Assembly (NCBI GenBank): GCA_014529385.2
Contig: CM043971.1
Location: 97,616,485 to 97,680,484 of the forward strand
Direction: 5' to 3'
DNA from: Adiantum capillus-veneris
Lineage: Eukaryota; Streptophyta; Polypodiopsida; Polypodiales; Pteridaceae
DNA: 64,000 nt
The first letter of the stretch is position 1. Every line of letters starts with the position of its first letter. This document shows, piece by piece, positions 11,925 through 21,890 of this stretch. Made by a program: the position numbers and the translations under genes. The notes below the pieces were generated by a model. That model searched no databases. It was not told the DNA's origin and was given only the letters and a program-made list of their open reading frames with translations.

Positions 11925-12539
11925 AGGTATATTGGACACAATGCTCAATGACTCTCTTGAAAGAGAGAGGTGCACAAATGTCAACACCCGCTCATCAAGG
12001 CTTAAAAGAAATAATAAAAGAAAAAAATATTATCATTAGGTTTCCATGTGCCATTAATTTGCAAGCTTTATCCAACAATCCATAGATGCACCCAAAATCC
12101 AACCTTTTACTAAGGACTACTTATGTAGTCCAACAAGGTGAGAAGGCACGAAGGGCTGCTGAGTTAAGGGAAACAAGGGAACGTAAGTTTAAGTAAGTGC
12201 TTACAATCATATGGAATTTTGTTGTGTTTTAATATAAAATTGTATCATTCATTAAAAAGTGGCTCCTGTTAGCTCGCTTAAAAATAAAAAACACTGACTG
12301 AAAGATGCCTTCAAGATTTTATCTACCCTCATTGCCTAGTCTTCACCTCCTGGTCATTTCACCAAATTTTTTTTTCGTATGTGTGTTGCCCTTTCCTACC
12401 TTTGGACTCGTCCATAAGAGCCTGCAAATTCGCCTTTCTTGCAATCTTGCACCTAATCTTCCCCCGCCATTCATTGACTTGCACCTACAGAGCAGTCCCC
12501 CCCACATCATCTCCACTATGCCTATATAATCGAGGGAGG
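11925..12539. other. Non-coding spacer, no gene seen
   Basis: Right flank of element A. No recognisable domains, and open frames are short. Confidence 0.5.
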
Positions 12540-12541
12540 AC

Positions 12542-12584
<43 letters not shown>

Positions 12585-12653
12585 AGAAGAAGAAGAAGAA
12601 GAAGAAGAGATTCTATTTACCTATGCTTTATGAAGAGTCCCTACCTCTGCTCT

Positions 12654-12707
<54 letters not shown>

Positions 12708-12765
12708 GGCGGGGGAGATTCTCTTCGGCTATGCCTTATGAAGCATCCCTACCTCTGCTCTGTGG

Positions 12766-12802
<37 letters not shown>
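12540..12802. repeat. Compound (GA)n/(GAA)n repeat with two copies of a short unit
   Basis: Three long (GA)n runs, a (GAA)n run and a G run (about 12697-12709) separate two similar segments containing CCCTACCTCTGCTCT (near 12636 and 12748). The units are about 110 bp apart, suggesting a small tandem duplication carrying its own GA run. Confidence 0.8.
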
Positions 12803-12804
<2 letters not shown>

Positions 12805-13568
12805 CTAATTGGGAGGCATAGCCTCCACATGGTCTGCATCCCCCTTCTTAGTCCTCTACCTCTAAATCTCTTCAAGCATCTTCTTGTATTTTCCACTAAT
12901 GGGCCATTACTTGATTTTCTTCTAGTCGGTACCCCTTACTCGCAAATGGCTTATATATTACGAAGGGGCCCCAATAGTAAGTAAACGGTGCACATTGCAC
13001 ATCAGTATTTTGAAACAAAGTAAAACAAAAAGAAAATAAAATGAAAAGATAAATTAAAAATCAAAACAAAAGAATATTTTAATGCTTTTAAATAAGCACA
13101 TGAAATAATAAAACATTAAGTGAACTGATTTTTTAAAAAATCCTCAAATGAGAGATTTGTTTATTAATACCTATTTGACCTTAGGCAAAAATAGTTCAAA
13201 CATTTTGTAAATTTAAAAATTTCTAATAGTATTTTCAGTTTGTATTTGTATAAGGACGAAACTTACTGCTTAGACAAACAACTTTCTCGAAGATTACATC
13301 ATAAAATCAAACTCCTATGGACATTTTGTTTAATGTTTTGATTTTTAAAGTCATTTTCAAGCATGCAAAAAAAATAAATGCTGCTTTGGAGATTTTTGAG
13401 TCGTGAGGGACACTTGTCTTTCAGAAAAATTTGAATGACTTTCACCCTTTGGGTACTAAAGCCTTTAGCATTTAGCATGCAAATGGCAAAAAAGGACTTA
13501 TGATGCCAACCAAAAAGAAAGGGAGTTAGGATAAGTTTGACGAGACTAAATTTTATTTGATATTTTAG
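12803..13568. other. AT-rich non-coding DNA
   Basis: No gene or recognisable element seen. Confidence 0.5.
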
Positions 13569-15168
13569 TTTCGAAGCAGATCCTTTCAGTTAAGAGCCAA
13601 ACACGGTCCATTTCATTAAATTGTTTCTTTATTCGATAAATGAGTGCTTTCATTTAAGATTCTTTTATGTGTCCTTTCATTTATTTTACTTCATTTTATT
13701 GTTTAAGAATGGCAACGTGAACATTCGCCTTTTTGGCTTTCTAAAATAAGAACTAATTAAGAAGAGAGTAAGAGAGCCAGGCATACACTTGTCACTTTAT
13801 TATTGGCTCTCTAAAACAAAAATCAATGAAGAAGAGAGCGAGGCAAATGGTTACATTTTCTTGTAAAAGACTTCTTTCATTCAAGAGCCTCAGATGGGTT
13901 TCTTTCATTGATAAATGAGTGCGTTCATTTAAGAGCGTTTTATGTGTCCTTTCATTTCTTTTGCTTTCTCATAGCATTCATGTGCTTTTGGAGACTAATT
14001 GAAATTACCCAAAACATACAATAGTTCTATAAAAAAATTATATTGGTGGTTGTTGAATTTTTCTTTGGAATTTGAAAAGATTGAAAGCACCATATTATTC
14101 TTCAATTAGTACGGCCGACCGCGTTCGAGAGGCCCCCCTCCCCCCCCCCCCCTCCCCTCTCTCCCCCTTTATGGCGTGCAAAGGGGCTTTTTTTCGTTTG
14201 ATTTTAGCCTTCAAGTTGTAGATTGAGACACGTGTAAAGGGATCCCTCTTTCACCATATTATGTTAGTAGATGTGTAAAAATTACGATACGATCATGCCA
14301 ATATGTAAGAGTTCTATATGTAAGTTTTGAGGGAGGGATTTGTTTGTCGATGATGTGATCGGTTACGGCTTGGCTACATGTTGTGAAAGTGTGGTAGTTT
14401 GTGGTTGTATGGTGGCTTTTCGGTTGGCTTTTGCGATGGTTTCAATTGTGGGTGCAATTGGGGTGATGAAATTTGTTTACCTCTTTCTTTACAGAGGGGC
14501 ATTGGATATTGGGTCACACACAATCTTTTCCATTCTTTTTCACTTTGTTTCTGCTCAATTTTATTTTATTTTTGCAAAACTCACAATTGTGAGTGTATAG
14601 TATTAAGAACATCAGAAATATACACCAACCTCGAGGTTCTCTGCTTGACAGAGAAACTACAACTACTCCTAGGCTTTACTTATTACAAGATGTCATCATG
14701 ATATGTATTGTTCTAGACGAGTCCTCTGAGGCTTGTTTACCTCCGATCATGTGGATCGTCACTCTGCTCTGTTTTTGCTCAATTTCTTACTATGTGGAGT
14801 GTGCTTCCACTCATCGGAATCCTTGTTTTTCCCAACAGAGAAAATACATTCCTTGGTTTCCTTTATGATACCTTCAAACTTGGCCGTCACACGGTTTCTT
14901 TTCAAAACTCAAAGCTTTCTTGCCTTCCAGGTTTGCTTGAGATATCATAAGCGAACCATCTAAGTGCAAACCAAAGTAGCTTGATTTTTGTACACCTTTC
15001 CTCCTAGAATTATGTCACTCTTGAAGAACCAGACCTTCCAAGTCTTCTGGGCCCATCGGAAAACTTTACTCACCAGACCTCTCATGGCTAGACAACTCCA
15101 CAGTCTCCGAAAAGATAAAGAGGGTCTCAATAGCCGCTTTGCATTCCAAGCAAATAGCTAAGCATACA
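13569..15168. repeat. Segmental duplication, copy 1
   Basis: This stretch is repeated, diverged, from 15747 onward: both start TTTCGAAGCA and share, in order, the TTCGATAAATGAGTGC block, the GGCTTTCTAAAA repeats, the TTTTGGAGACTAATTGAAA block, the TTACGATACGATCATGCC block, a palindrome (14579-14594) and a LINE 3' portion to about 15168. Copy 1 holds an extra C-rich segment of about 165 bp (about 14110-14272) that is absent from copy 2, and lacks the 398-bp insert present in copy 2. Confidence 0.8.
14579..15168 (-). mobile_element. LINE fragment within duplication copy 1
   Basis: Matches the second copy (17586-17924 plus 26804-27010), which continues into LINE relic L2. Hence this is the 3' portion of the same minus-strand LINE, cut off near 15168. 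No coding capacity remains. Confidence 0.6.
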
Positions 15169-15746
15169 TCAACCTCTAAATTTTATACTTGAAGGTGAGA
15201 AAACCTACAAAAGTAGTGTAACTTGGTCTAAAAACCCTTAAATTTTAGTCAATTTACCTCTATTATTTCTCATATGTAGGTTTGCCAAGTGTTTGGAAAA
15301 ACATTTTTTTCGAGCATTGCATGAACATCTACTGCATATGTGGTGATTGTACTTTAAGTACTCTTGAATGTAATACAAGGCCGTTAGATGAACAACTTTG
15401 ATTGCTAGGGTTTGTGTTTGTACCAGCGCTAGAAAAAAACCGAGGTGTAGTGTATTTTAACCGACTGAAATTATAAAATCCCGGTTAGATTTTGAGCTTG
15501 CTTTTAAGAAAACCGACAAATTTACACAAGTTTTAGTGTAATTACCAGCAAAAGCTTCAAATTTTGACCTAAAAACGGGGAGAATTTCAAGTTTCCCCTT
15601 ATTTTGATTGGTTAGGAAAAATGTAATTTTCAAGCCGTGGCTTGTACCTTTCTTTTTATTGATTCTATATATCATTAATTAGAAATTTGTAAAACTTTTG
15701 CACACGCTCTTGTAGACCTAGAAACGTTTCTAGGTAAATCTCAAAG
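15169..15746. other. Spacer between duplication copies
   Basis: AT-rich, no gene. The part around 15180-15300 resembles 33720-33790 (TCATATGTAGGTTTGCC versus TCATATGTATGTTTACC), so it belongs to a dispersed non-coding repeat. Confidence 0.45.
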
Positions 15747-15916
15747 TTTCGAAGCATATCCTTTAATTTAAGAGCCTAACATGGTCCATTTCATTAAATT
15801 GTTTCTTTATTCGATAAATGAGTGCTTTCATTTAAAAGCCTTTTACGTGTCCTTTCATTTATTTTGCTTCACTTTTATTGTTTTAGAATGGCAACGTGAA
15901 CATTCACCTTTTTGGC

Positions 15917-16030
15917 TTTCTAAAACAAGAATTAATGAAGCAGAGAGTAAGAGAGCCAGGCATACACTTGTCACTTTATAATTGGCTTTCTAAAACAAGA
16001 ATTAATGAAGAAGAGAGTAAGGCAAATGAT
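15917..16030. repeat. Tandem pair of a ~62-bp unit
   Basis: TTGGCTTTCTAAAACAAG followed by AATTAATGAAG and AG-rich sequence occurs twice in direct succession (about 15917 and 15979). The same arrangement, more diverged, is in copy 1 at about 13733 and 13803. Confidence 0.7.
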
Positions 16031-16167
16031 TGCATTTTCTTTGATATTATAAATTTGTAAAACACTTCTTTCATTTAAGAGCCTCACATGGGTTTCTTTC
16101 ATTGATAGATGAGTGCGTTCACTTAAGAGCGTTTTATGTGTCCTTTCATTTCTTTTGCTTTCTCATA

Positions 16168-16565
16168 GGGTAGAAGTCCCGGTTTAGGGACAAGTTAACT
16201 CGGCGTGCTCCTGCGAGCTCATTTTTGCACTAAATCGAGCATGGAGGGGCACAAAAGATAGCCTGCCTTGCAAGAGTATACAACAAAAATCGCAGCTGGA
16301 ATGGAGCTCCGCAAGAAAAGATTGACTCGATCTACAAATTTGTGTGTAACAAAAACGAGCACCAATTTTAGCACATGCGGGGGTGGAGTACAGAGGCGTT
16401 TCAGCCAACAAGGATTGAACCCACGATCCAATGGTTAAGATTTTATAGTAGTTGCGCTAGCCACGGAAGTACTTACTCGGATGTACCTCTAAATGGGAGC
16501 ATTTGCATGTTGAACTTTGGGGGTCGACGAATCCCTGAAGAGGGACTCCAGTGGGGCTTTTACCC
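16168..16565. mobile_element. 398-bp non-autonomous TIR element with TA target duplication
   Basis: The paralogous copy at about 13990 reads CTCATAGCATT. Here the same site reads CTCATA, then the insert, then TAGCATT, so the insert is bounded by a duplicated TA (16166-16167 and 16566-16567). Its ends are inverted repeats: GGGTAGAAGTCCC at the left and GGGTAAAAGCCCC on the opposite strand at the right, 11 of 13 identical. Each end also has a hairpin: GTCCC-GGTTTA-GGGAC (16176-16191) and TCCCT-GAAG-AGGGA (16532-16545). There is no coding capacity. TA duplication plus TIRs points to a Tc1/mariner-type MITE by family knowledge; superfamily assignment is inference. It also contains a tRNA-like segment, listed separately. 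Confidence 0.75.
16411..16466 (-). other. tRNA-Lys-like segment inside the MITE
   Basis: On the minus strand this reads TGGCTAGCGCAAC, then AAATCTTAACC, then GGATCGTGGGTTCAATCC. These resemble the D-arm/box A, anticodon arm (CUU context) and T-arm/box B of a plant tRNA-Lys, but the D-arm to anticodon interval is short and no acceptor stem is visible. It is not a functional tRNA gene. It may be a tRNA-derived internal promoter, or chance. Confidence 0.4.
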
Positions 16566-17115
16566 TAGCATTGATGTGGTTTTGGAGACTAATTGAAATT
16601 ACCCAAAACATACTACAGTTCTATCAAAAATTTATATTGGTGGTTGCTGAATTGTTCTTTGGTATTTGAAAAGATTGAAAGCACCACATCATTCTTCAAT
16701 GTGTAAAAGTTACGATACGATCATGCCAATATGTAAGAATTCTATATGTAAGTTTTGAGGGAGGGATATTTGCTTGTCGATGATGTGATCGGTTACGGCT
16801 TGGCTACATGTTGTGAAAGTGTGGCAGTTTGTGGTTGTACGGTGGCTTTTCGGTTTGCTTTTGTGCGATGGTGGTCGGATCTAGCTCCTTCTTCGATAGT
16901 TCGATGTTGGTGGAGGTTTGGACTCGTCCTATATTGGCAATGGTTTGTTTTTCTAGGCTTCTTTGACTTTTGACTAGATCCACTTATCCGCAGTATTGGC
17001 AAGTATGTGTCATTTCTTTGTTATCTGTGCATTTTGAGGCGGGTGGCTCTTGGAATAGCCGATGTAATGCTCGATCTGTGACATTTTGGTGCTCGGTTTG
17101 TTTCTGTATTTGGGT

Positions 17116-17190
17116 GCTCGGCTTTTTTTTTTTTGTTTATGGTTAATACAATCTATCAACTCGCATTTGTGAGTACCAGGGGGAAAAAAA
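17116..17190 (-). mobile_element. Possible LINE 3' terminus
   Basis: On the minus strand: GAGTTGATAGATTGTATTAA, then a short stretch ending in a run of A (the plus-strand T run near 17128-17138). This looks like the 3' end and A tail of a plant LINE. No coding sequence is attached. Confidence 0.35.
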
Positions 17191-17373
17191 ACCGAGTTCT
17201 ATGTATTCTCAACTCTCTCAGAGCGCACATTTTTCTTTCTCTAGGATTGTAGAATATCAACTAATAAAGTATTGATATAATAAGTTGCATACAAATGCTT
17301 CAAGGTTTTACATGCTTTATAACGATCAATGTTCTAGGACTACATAAGTGCTTAGTAAAGCGTTGCATTTTGG

Positions 17374-17510
17374 GTGCAATTGTGGACCATTGGGGTGATG
17401 AAATTTATTTACCTCTCTCTTCACAGAGGGTATCCACTTGCATTTTGGGTGCAATTGTGGACCATTGGGGTGATGAAATTTGTTTACCTCTTTCTTTACA
17501 GAGGGGCATT
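17374..17510. repeat. 75-bp tandem duplication
   Basis: CATTTTGGGTGCAATTGTGG and the following sequence down to CTTTACAGAGG occurs twice back to back (about 17366 and 17441), while copy 1 of the segmental duplication has it once (about 14449). Confidence 0.75.
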
Positions 17511-17919
17511 GGATATTGGGTCACACACAATCTTTTCCATTCTTTTTCACTTTGTTTTTGCTCAATTTTATTTTATTTTTGCAAAACTCACAATTGTGAG
17601 TGGATAGTATTAAGAACATCAGAAATATACACCAACCTCGAGGTTCTCTGCTTGACAGAGAAACTAGGTGTCATCATGATATGTATTGTTCTAGACGAGT
17701 CCTCTGAGGCTTGTTTACCTCCGATCATGTGGATCGTCACTCTGCTCTGTTTTTGCTCAATTTCTTACAATGTGGAGTGTTTGCTTCCACTCATCGGAAT
17801 CCTTGTTTTTCCCAACAGAGAAAATACATTCCTTGGTTTCCTTTATGATACCTTCAAACTTGGCCGTCACGCGGTTTCTTTCAAAACTCAAAGCTTTCTT
17901 GCCTTCCACGTTTGCTTGA

Positions 17920-17924
17920 GATAG
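17920..17924. repeat. Target-site duplication of E1 (left), GATAG
   Basis: GATAG directly precedes the LTR start, and the same five bases follow the 3' LTR at 26804-26808. The uninterrupted paralogous site near 14940 reads GATATCATAAGC, confirming that E1 inserted within this sequence. Confidence 0.95.
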
Positions 17925-18498
17925 TGTTAACCCTCATGGCACACGGACACCCATCACCTACGATGGACGCGTATTATGTATGATTTAGAGTCAGGTACCG
18001 GGCTTGTCGGACCAATAGGGAAAGGTAGAGTGATCGCCGATGAGAGGCGCACTTTAACTTGGACATTCAAGGGATTAGTTGGTTAAGCATGGGCGCCCAA
18101 GTGTGAATGGGGTGAGCTCCTATAAAAGCCAACTAAACCTAATTTTTACTCATTCTCTCATTTGTGCAATTGAAGAGTGCTCTTGCTCCATCTCCATCTT
18201 CTTCTTCTTCACCTCTTTGTGTGTGTGTGTGTGAGAGAGAGAGAGAGGGAGAGTGTGTGTGCGATCGAGCATTGCGAAGGCACGACGGCGGCGAAGCGGT
18301 TGAGCGCGGCACGACTGCAACTTCTTCTTCATCGCGGCGAGGAATCCACCACGAAGGCGAGCGTAGAGCGGTGAGTGACACACCCTTTGTTTTCTTGAGC
18401 TTGCTAGTTTAGGCTTGTTGTGTGCTTGGAGCCGTTTGTGGCTCGCATACGGTGTATTGGCAAGTCCCTTGCTTCGACAGTGCGGCAAGGAGCGCACA
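17925..18498 (+). repeat. 5' LTR of E1
   Basis: 574 bp, starts TGTTAACCCTC and ends GGAGCGCACA. It contains a TATA box (18121-18128), a TC-rich then TG/GA dinucleotide tract around 18190-18250, and a conserved R/U5 part. Nearly identical to 26230-26803. Confidence 0.95.
18121..18128 (+). promoter_or_regulatory. TATA box of E1 5' LTR
   Basis: TATAAAAG in context GCTCCTATAAAAGCC, conserved in E1's 3' LTR (26426-26433) and in E2 (minus, 56108-56115 and 47922-47929). Transcription would start about 30 bp downstream, ahead of the TC-rich tract. Confidence 0.75.
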
Positions 18499-18502
18499 TT
18501 TT

Positions 18503-18520
18503 TGGCGCCGTTGCCGGGGA
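18503..18520 (+). promoter_or_regulatory. Primer binding site, tRNA-Asp
   Basis: TGGCGCCGTTGCCGGGGA lies four bases after the LTR end. It is the complement of the 3' end of plant tRNA-Asp, the primer known for Tat/Athila-type plant elements. Confidence 0.9.
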
Positions 18521-19441
18521 TATGCCTTACACTAAGCTCGGTTAGCACTTTACGCTTCCTTGTGGTGCAATTTCTATCATAGGAAAGGCAGGGAAGGAGT
18601 GTGTGGAGATTTCTGTTTTTTGCGTTTTCTGCAATTGCTGTCAAGTTCCAATTTCTGCTATTGTCTGCGTTTTTCAATTTCCGCAATTTCTGCATTTTCA
18701 AGTTCGGCGTTTTCAAATTCTGCAATTTTTTGCATTTCTGTCAATTTGCTACAATTTCTGCGTTTTTTCTGCATTTTCTGTCAATTTCTGCAGTTTTCTG
18801 CATTTCTGTCAATTTGCTGCAATTTTTGCGTTTTTTCTGCATTTTCTGCAATTTCTGCGTTTTTCTGCATCAAAAAAAATAAAAAAATTTTAAAAAAAAA
18901 ATTGAAAAAAAAAAAGTTTTTTGAAAAAAAATAAAATAAAATATTTTGGGAGTCACGTTTTTTATTTTTCGAAAATAAAAAACGTGACTCTTAAAACGGA
19001 CGGTTTGTATAAAAGGTAGATCGGGATCATTTTCCCAAGCCCAAGCCCAAGCCCAAGCCTCAGTCCTCAGTCTTATGATATATACTAGACTCACTCTTAT
19101 ATATATACCCTACTCCCTCAAGAGAGAATGAGAGCATGTGGGACAAGTCCTCCACTCTCCTCCTTTCTCTTCCCACTTGCACCCTTAGACTTTCTAGTTT
19201 GGGCCTAGTTCCCTACTGGAAATTGACAGTTTTAGGGATTTCGAGGGCATAGAGTGACCAAACGGAGGGCTGTAAAGCACGGCACGACCCTCTGACCGAT
19301 ACGCTCGTTTTGAGCTATCACACGGCCCATTTCACGACACGCTCTAAAAAATCTAGCAAAAAAACAAACAAAAAACACGCTAAAAACTAGTCACAAGGCC
19401 TCCTAGAGCAGCTTTTTGACACCTTAGGGTATCAAAAGCAC
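18521..19441 (+). other. E1 untranslated leader
   Basis: About 920 bp between the primer site and the Gag start. It includes a low-complexity block of repeated TTTCTGCA-type words (18600-18870), an A-rich stretch, a long hairpin (18950-18990) and a short (CCCAAG)n hexamer run near 19035-19060. E2 has the same layout at 54918-55703. Packaging or dimerisation signals would be expected here; no specific one can be named. Confidence 0.6.
18950..18990 (+). other. Hairpin in E1 leader
   Basis: GAGTCACGTTTTTTATTTT and its inverse AAAATAAAAAACGTGACTC flank a tiny loop around TCG, giving a nearly perfect stem of about 19 bp. In E2 only one arm remains (about 55391-55414). Confidence 0.8.
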
Positions 19442-21850
19442 ATGCACTTACGCTCTGGGCGGGTGCTAGAACACGAGTATATTGAGGGTGCCTCTGTTCA
19501 TACGGACACCCATTACCCATCCACGATAAGCTCTAGACCCTCAGCGGGGACACAAGGTAGCACCACCCAAGACCCTAAAATAGCCGCTAGTGATTCCTCC
19601 TCCGACTCAGAAATCATGGAAGCATACCCTACCCAAAACACTGAGAGAGAAGGCCATGCACCTCCCGAAGCTCCACAGCCTAGTACTAGTATGTTTAGTC
19701 GTTTCATGGAAACATTAGGTAGAGCTACTCGCTCGGAACCTGATGCAGATGAAGCACGCGAAGGGGGTGGGGAAGTGGAATCTCCTTTCACATCGCACGT
19801 GGACCCCACACCCCCAAAGAGTGTCCATGTGGATATCCTACCAACTTCTTACCAAGAAGGCCCTGTTGAGCTGCCTCCTTCAGAAGTTCCCTCTAGAGTA
19901 CCGTTGGTGACAAGTAAAACCACGGGGAGCAACATTGCTTCTACCTCACAAGAAACCGTTAACACGTCGACTCTAGAAGGATGGTTCATTAATGATCATT
20001 GGACATACGACCTCCACACTGAGGTGTTGACGGATCTACACTCTGGCCACGCCTACCATGTAGGATGGATAGAGATTGTACAATCCACCTCTAGTGCCAC
20101 GAGCATCGAAGATCAACAGAAAATGATCTGTAATGTTATCCATGGCATTATTCAATCAGAAAGGCAAAACCGAGGGGTAAATATACTCTCAACTGGCCCC
20201 ATGAGATTTCTGGATACGAGCAAGGCTCAACAGCCTACTCTATCACAAATGGAGACTCCTCTAATGAGCCCCATGGACCCATCTTACGTCATTTCACCTG
20301 GGGTCTCTATGCAATCTGAGCCTCCGAGCGAAAACTTTAGCTTCCCTAACTTGGCTCAACCCTCTATCAAGGAAAACACAGTGCTCACTCCAGGGATAAG
20401 CCTGACAGAGAATGTACCGATGACATCTACGGTTAGCGCAGTGCCACTACCTAGTGTCGTAGTACCTAATATGGGGCCTCGACCATATGTGCCTCTAGCC
20501 CCTTATGCACACATGGCCCCCACACCTCCAATTGTACCACTTGCTTATGCTCCTCGAGTGCCGCTCCCTAGCTCTTATCCGAGTGGACCTATGCCCGGTT
20601 ATGTTCCATATCCTGCATCATCCACACATATGCCAAGACCGGTACCCGTTCCTCTCCCACATATGATTCCAAGAGTACCTCCACCGGCCCTGCCTCCTCA
20701 CATAGGTGACTTGGCAGCGTTTGCTCAAACCATAGGTCGATCTATCGCGGAAAATATGCGTCATGCATCTGATAGAGAGCCTAGAAGTAAGGCAGTACAA
20801 ATTGCCAAACTCACGCAAAAATTCAATGGGGACGAAGATGCTAGGAAACACATTGAAGTGTTTGAACAAGTATGTGATTCCTTAGGGGAACGCAACGAAC
20901 TACATAAGTGCAATGCCTTAAGCTTGACATTAAGTGGGAAGGCTGGAGATTGGTATAGGACCCTAAGGGTGGATGAGAAAACAATCTACCCTACCCTTCG
21001 AAGGTTGTTTCTAAAGGAGTACATACGAGAAGGTGTGCTTTGGGGTGTAGCATCTCAGCTACAGAAGGCCGAACGTAAGGAAGGAGAGTCAGTAAGGGAC
21101 TTCATTAGTCGTCTAAAGCACTTAAACTCTCGTTGCCCTGTAAATGAGCGCTTCAACAATAACCAACTGCTTGATCGATTCATTCGAGGGTTGAGGAATG
21201 AAGGAATCTATAATGGACTAGTGATTAGAGGTATCACAACCTGGGAAGATGTCACTGCCAATGCAATCCAATTAGAGGACAACTTGATGATAGCAGGCAT
21301 GAGGGTGTCTACTGACACGAGATCCACTAGCTCACAAGCCATTGAGTATGAACCCATGACTGCAAAGCCCATTGCCAATGAGCCAAAGGTATTTGAGACA
21401 TTCTTGACAGACCTCACCAAGGCAATCCAAGAGTCTCTTAAGGATAATCGACCCCCTCAAAATAGTCACATGTATCCAAGAAGGGAGCAACAATGGTGTT
21501 CCATTTGCTTAGGTCCACATAGCACTAGTGAGTGCCCTACGTTTAGAGTAAAATTTAATGGAACTTGCAACACATGTGGTAGGTATGGTCACCAAGCTAA
21601 GGATTGTTTAATGATCAAACGTATGATGGCAAATAGACCACCTGTAGCCTGGACGGATGCACCTCGAGCTCCTGTATTGATGCCTACTCCACCTGTTGAG
21701 CAACTACCGCAACACATGGTCCCTAGATCTCAAAATGTTGTACAAGCTACACCGTTACCACCTCCTGTGCTAGGACCGCAGCCCCCGCATCCAAGAGTCG
21801 CCCCTATGAACCAAGTGGGTTGCGAGGAGGAAATAGACAGATGGTTGTGA
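19442..21850 (+). pseudogene. E1 Gag N-terminal part (frame broken)
   Basis: Encodes 802 residues starting MHLRSGRVLEH, the same start as the intact 1726-aa protein of E2. Order: an acidic Ser/Pro-rich N-terminal region, a Pro-rich segment (about 340-430), a retrotransposon gag core (about 450-620, with FNGDEDARKHIEVFEQV and DWYRTLR) and two zinc knuckles near 685-725. The first knuckle is CSICLGPHSTSEC (CX2CX3HX4C), the second CNTCGRYGHQAKDC (the standard CX2CX4HX4C). Gag would form the cytoplasmic particle and bind element RNA. The frame ends early because 17 nt present in E2 are replaced by a 12-nt copy of downstream sequence (21827-21838), shifting into a stop. Otherwise it is nearly identical to E2. 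Confidence 0.9.
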
Positions 21851-21890
21851 GGAGGAAATAGACACTAGTATTGCCTACGGACTTGATACA

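Larger units (their letters stand above)
15747..17919. repeat. Segmental duplication, copy 2
   Basis: Second copy of 13569-15168. It is interrupted by a 398-bp TIR element (16168-16565), by extra sequence with a LINE-like 3' end around 17100-17190, and finally by element E1 at 17925. The homology resumes at 26804 on the other side of E1. Confidence 0.8.

Noticed and set aside
16411-16466. A tRNA-Lys gene
   Set aside because: No acceptor stem and a shortened D-arm to anticodon interval, so only tRNA-like similarity is claimed.
18150-18725. Arg/Ser-rich frames in the LTRs and leaders of E1 and E2
   Set aside because: They fall in both LTR copies across dinucleotide runs and in several frames at once. 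This is low complexity, not genes.
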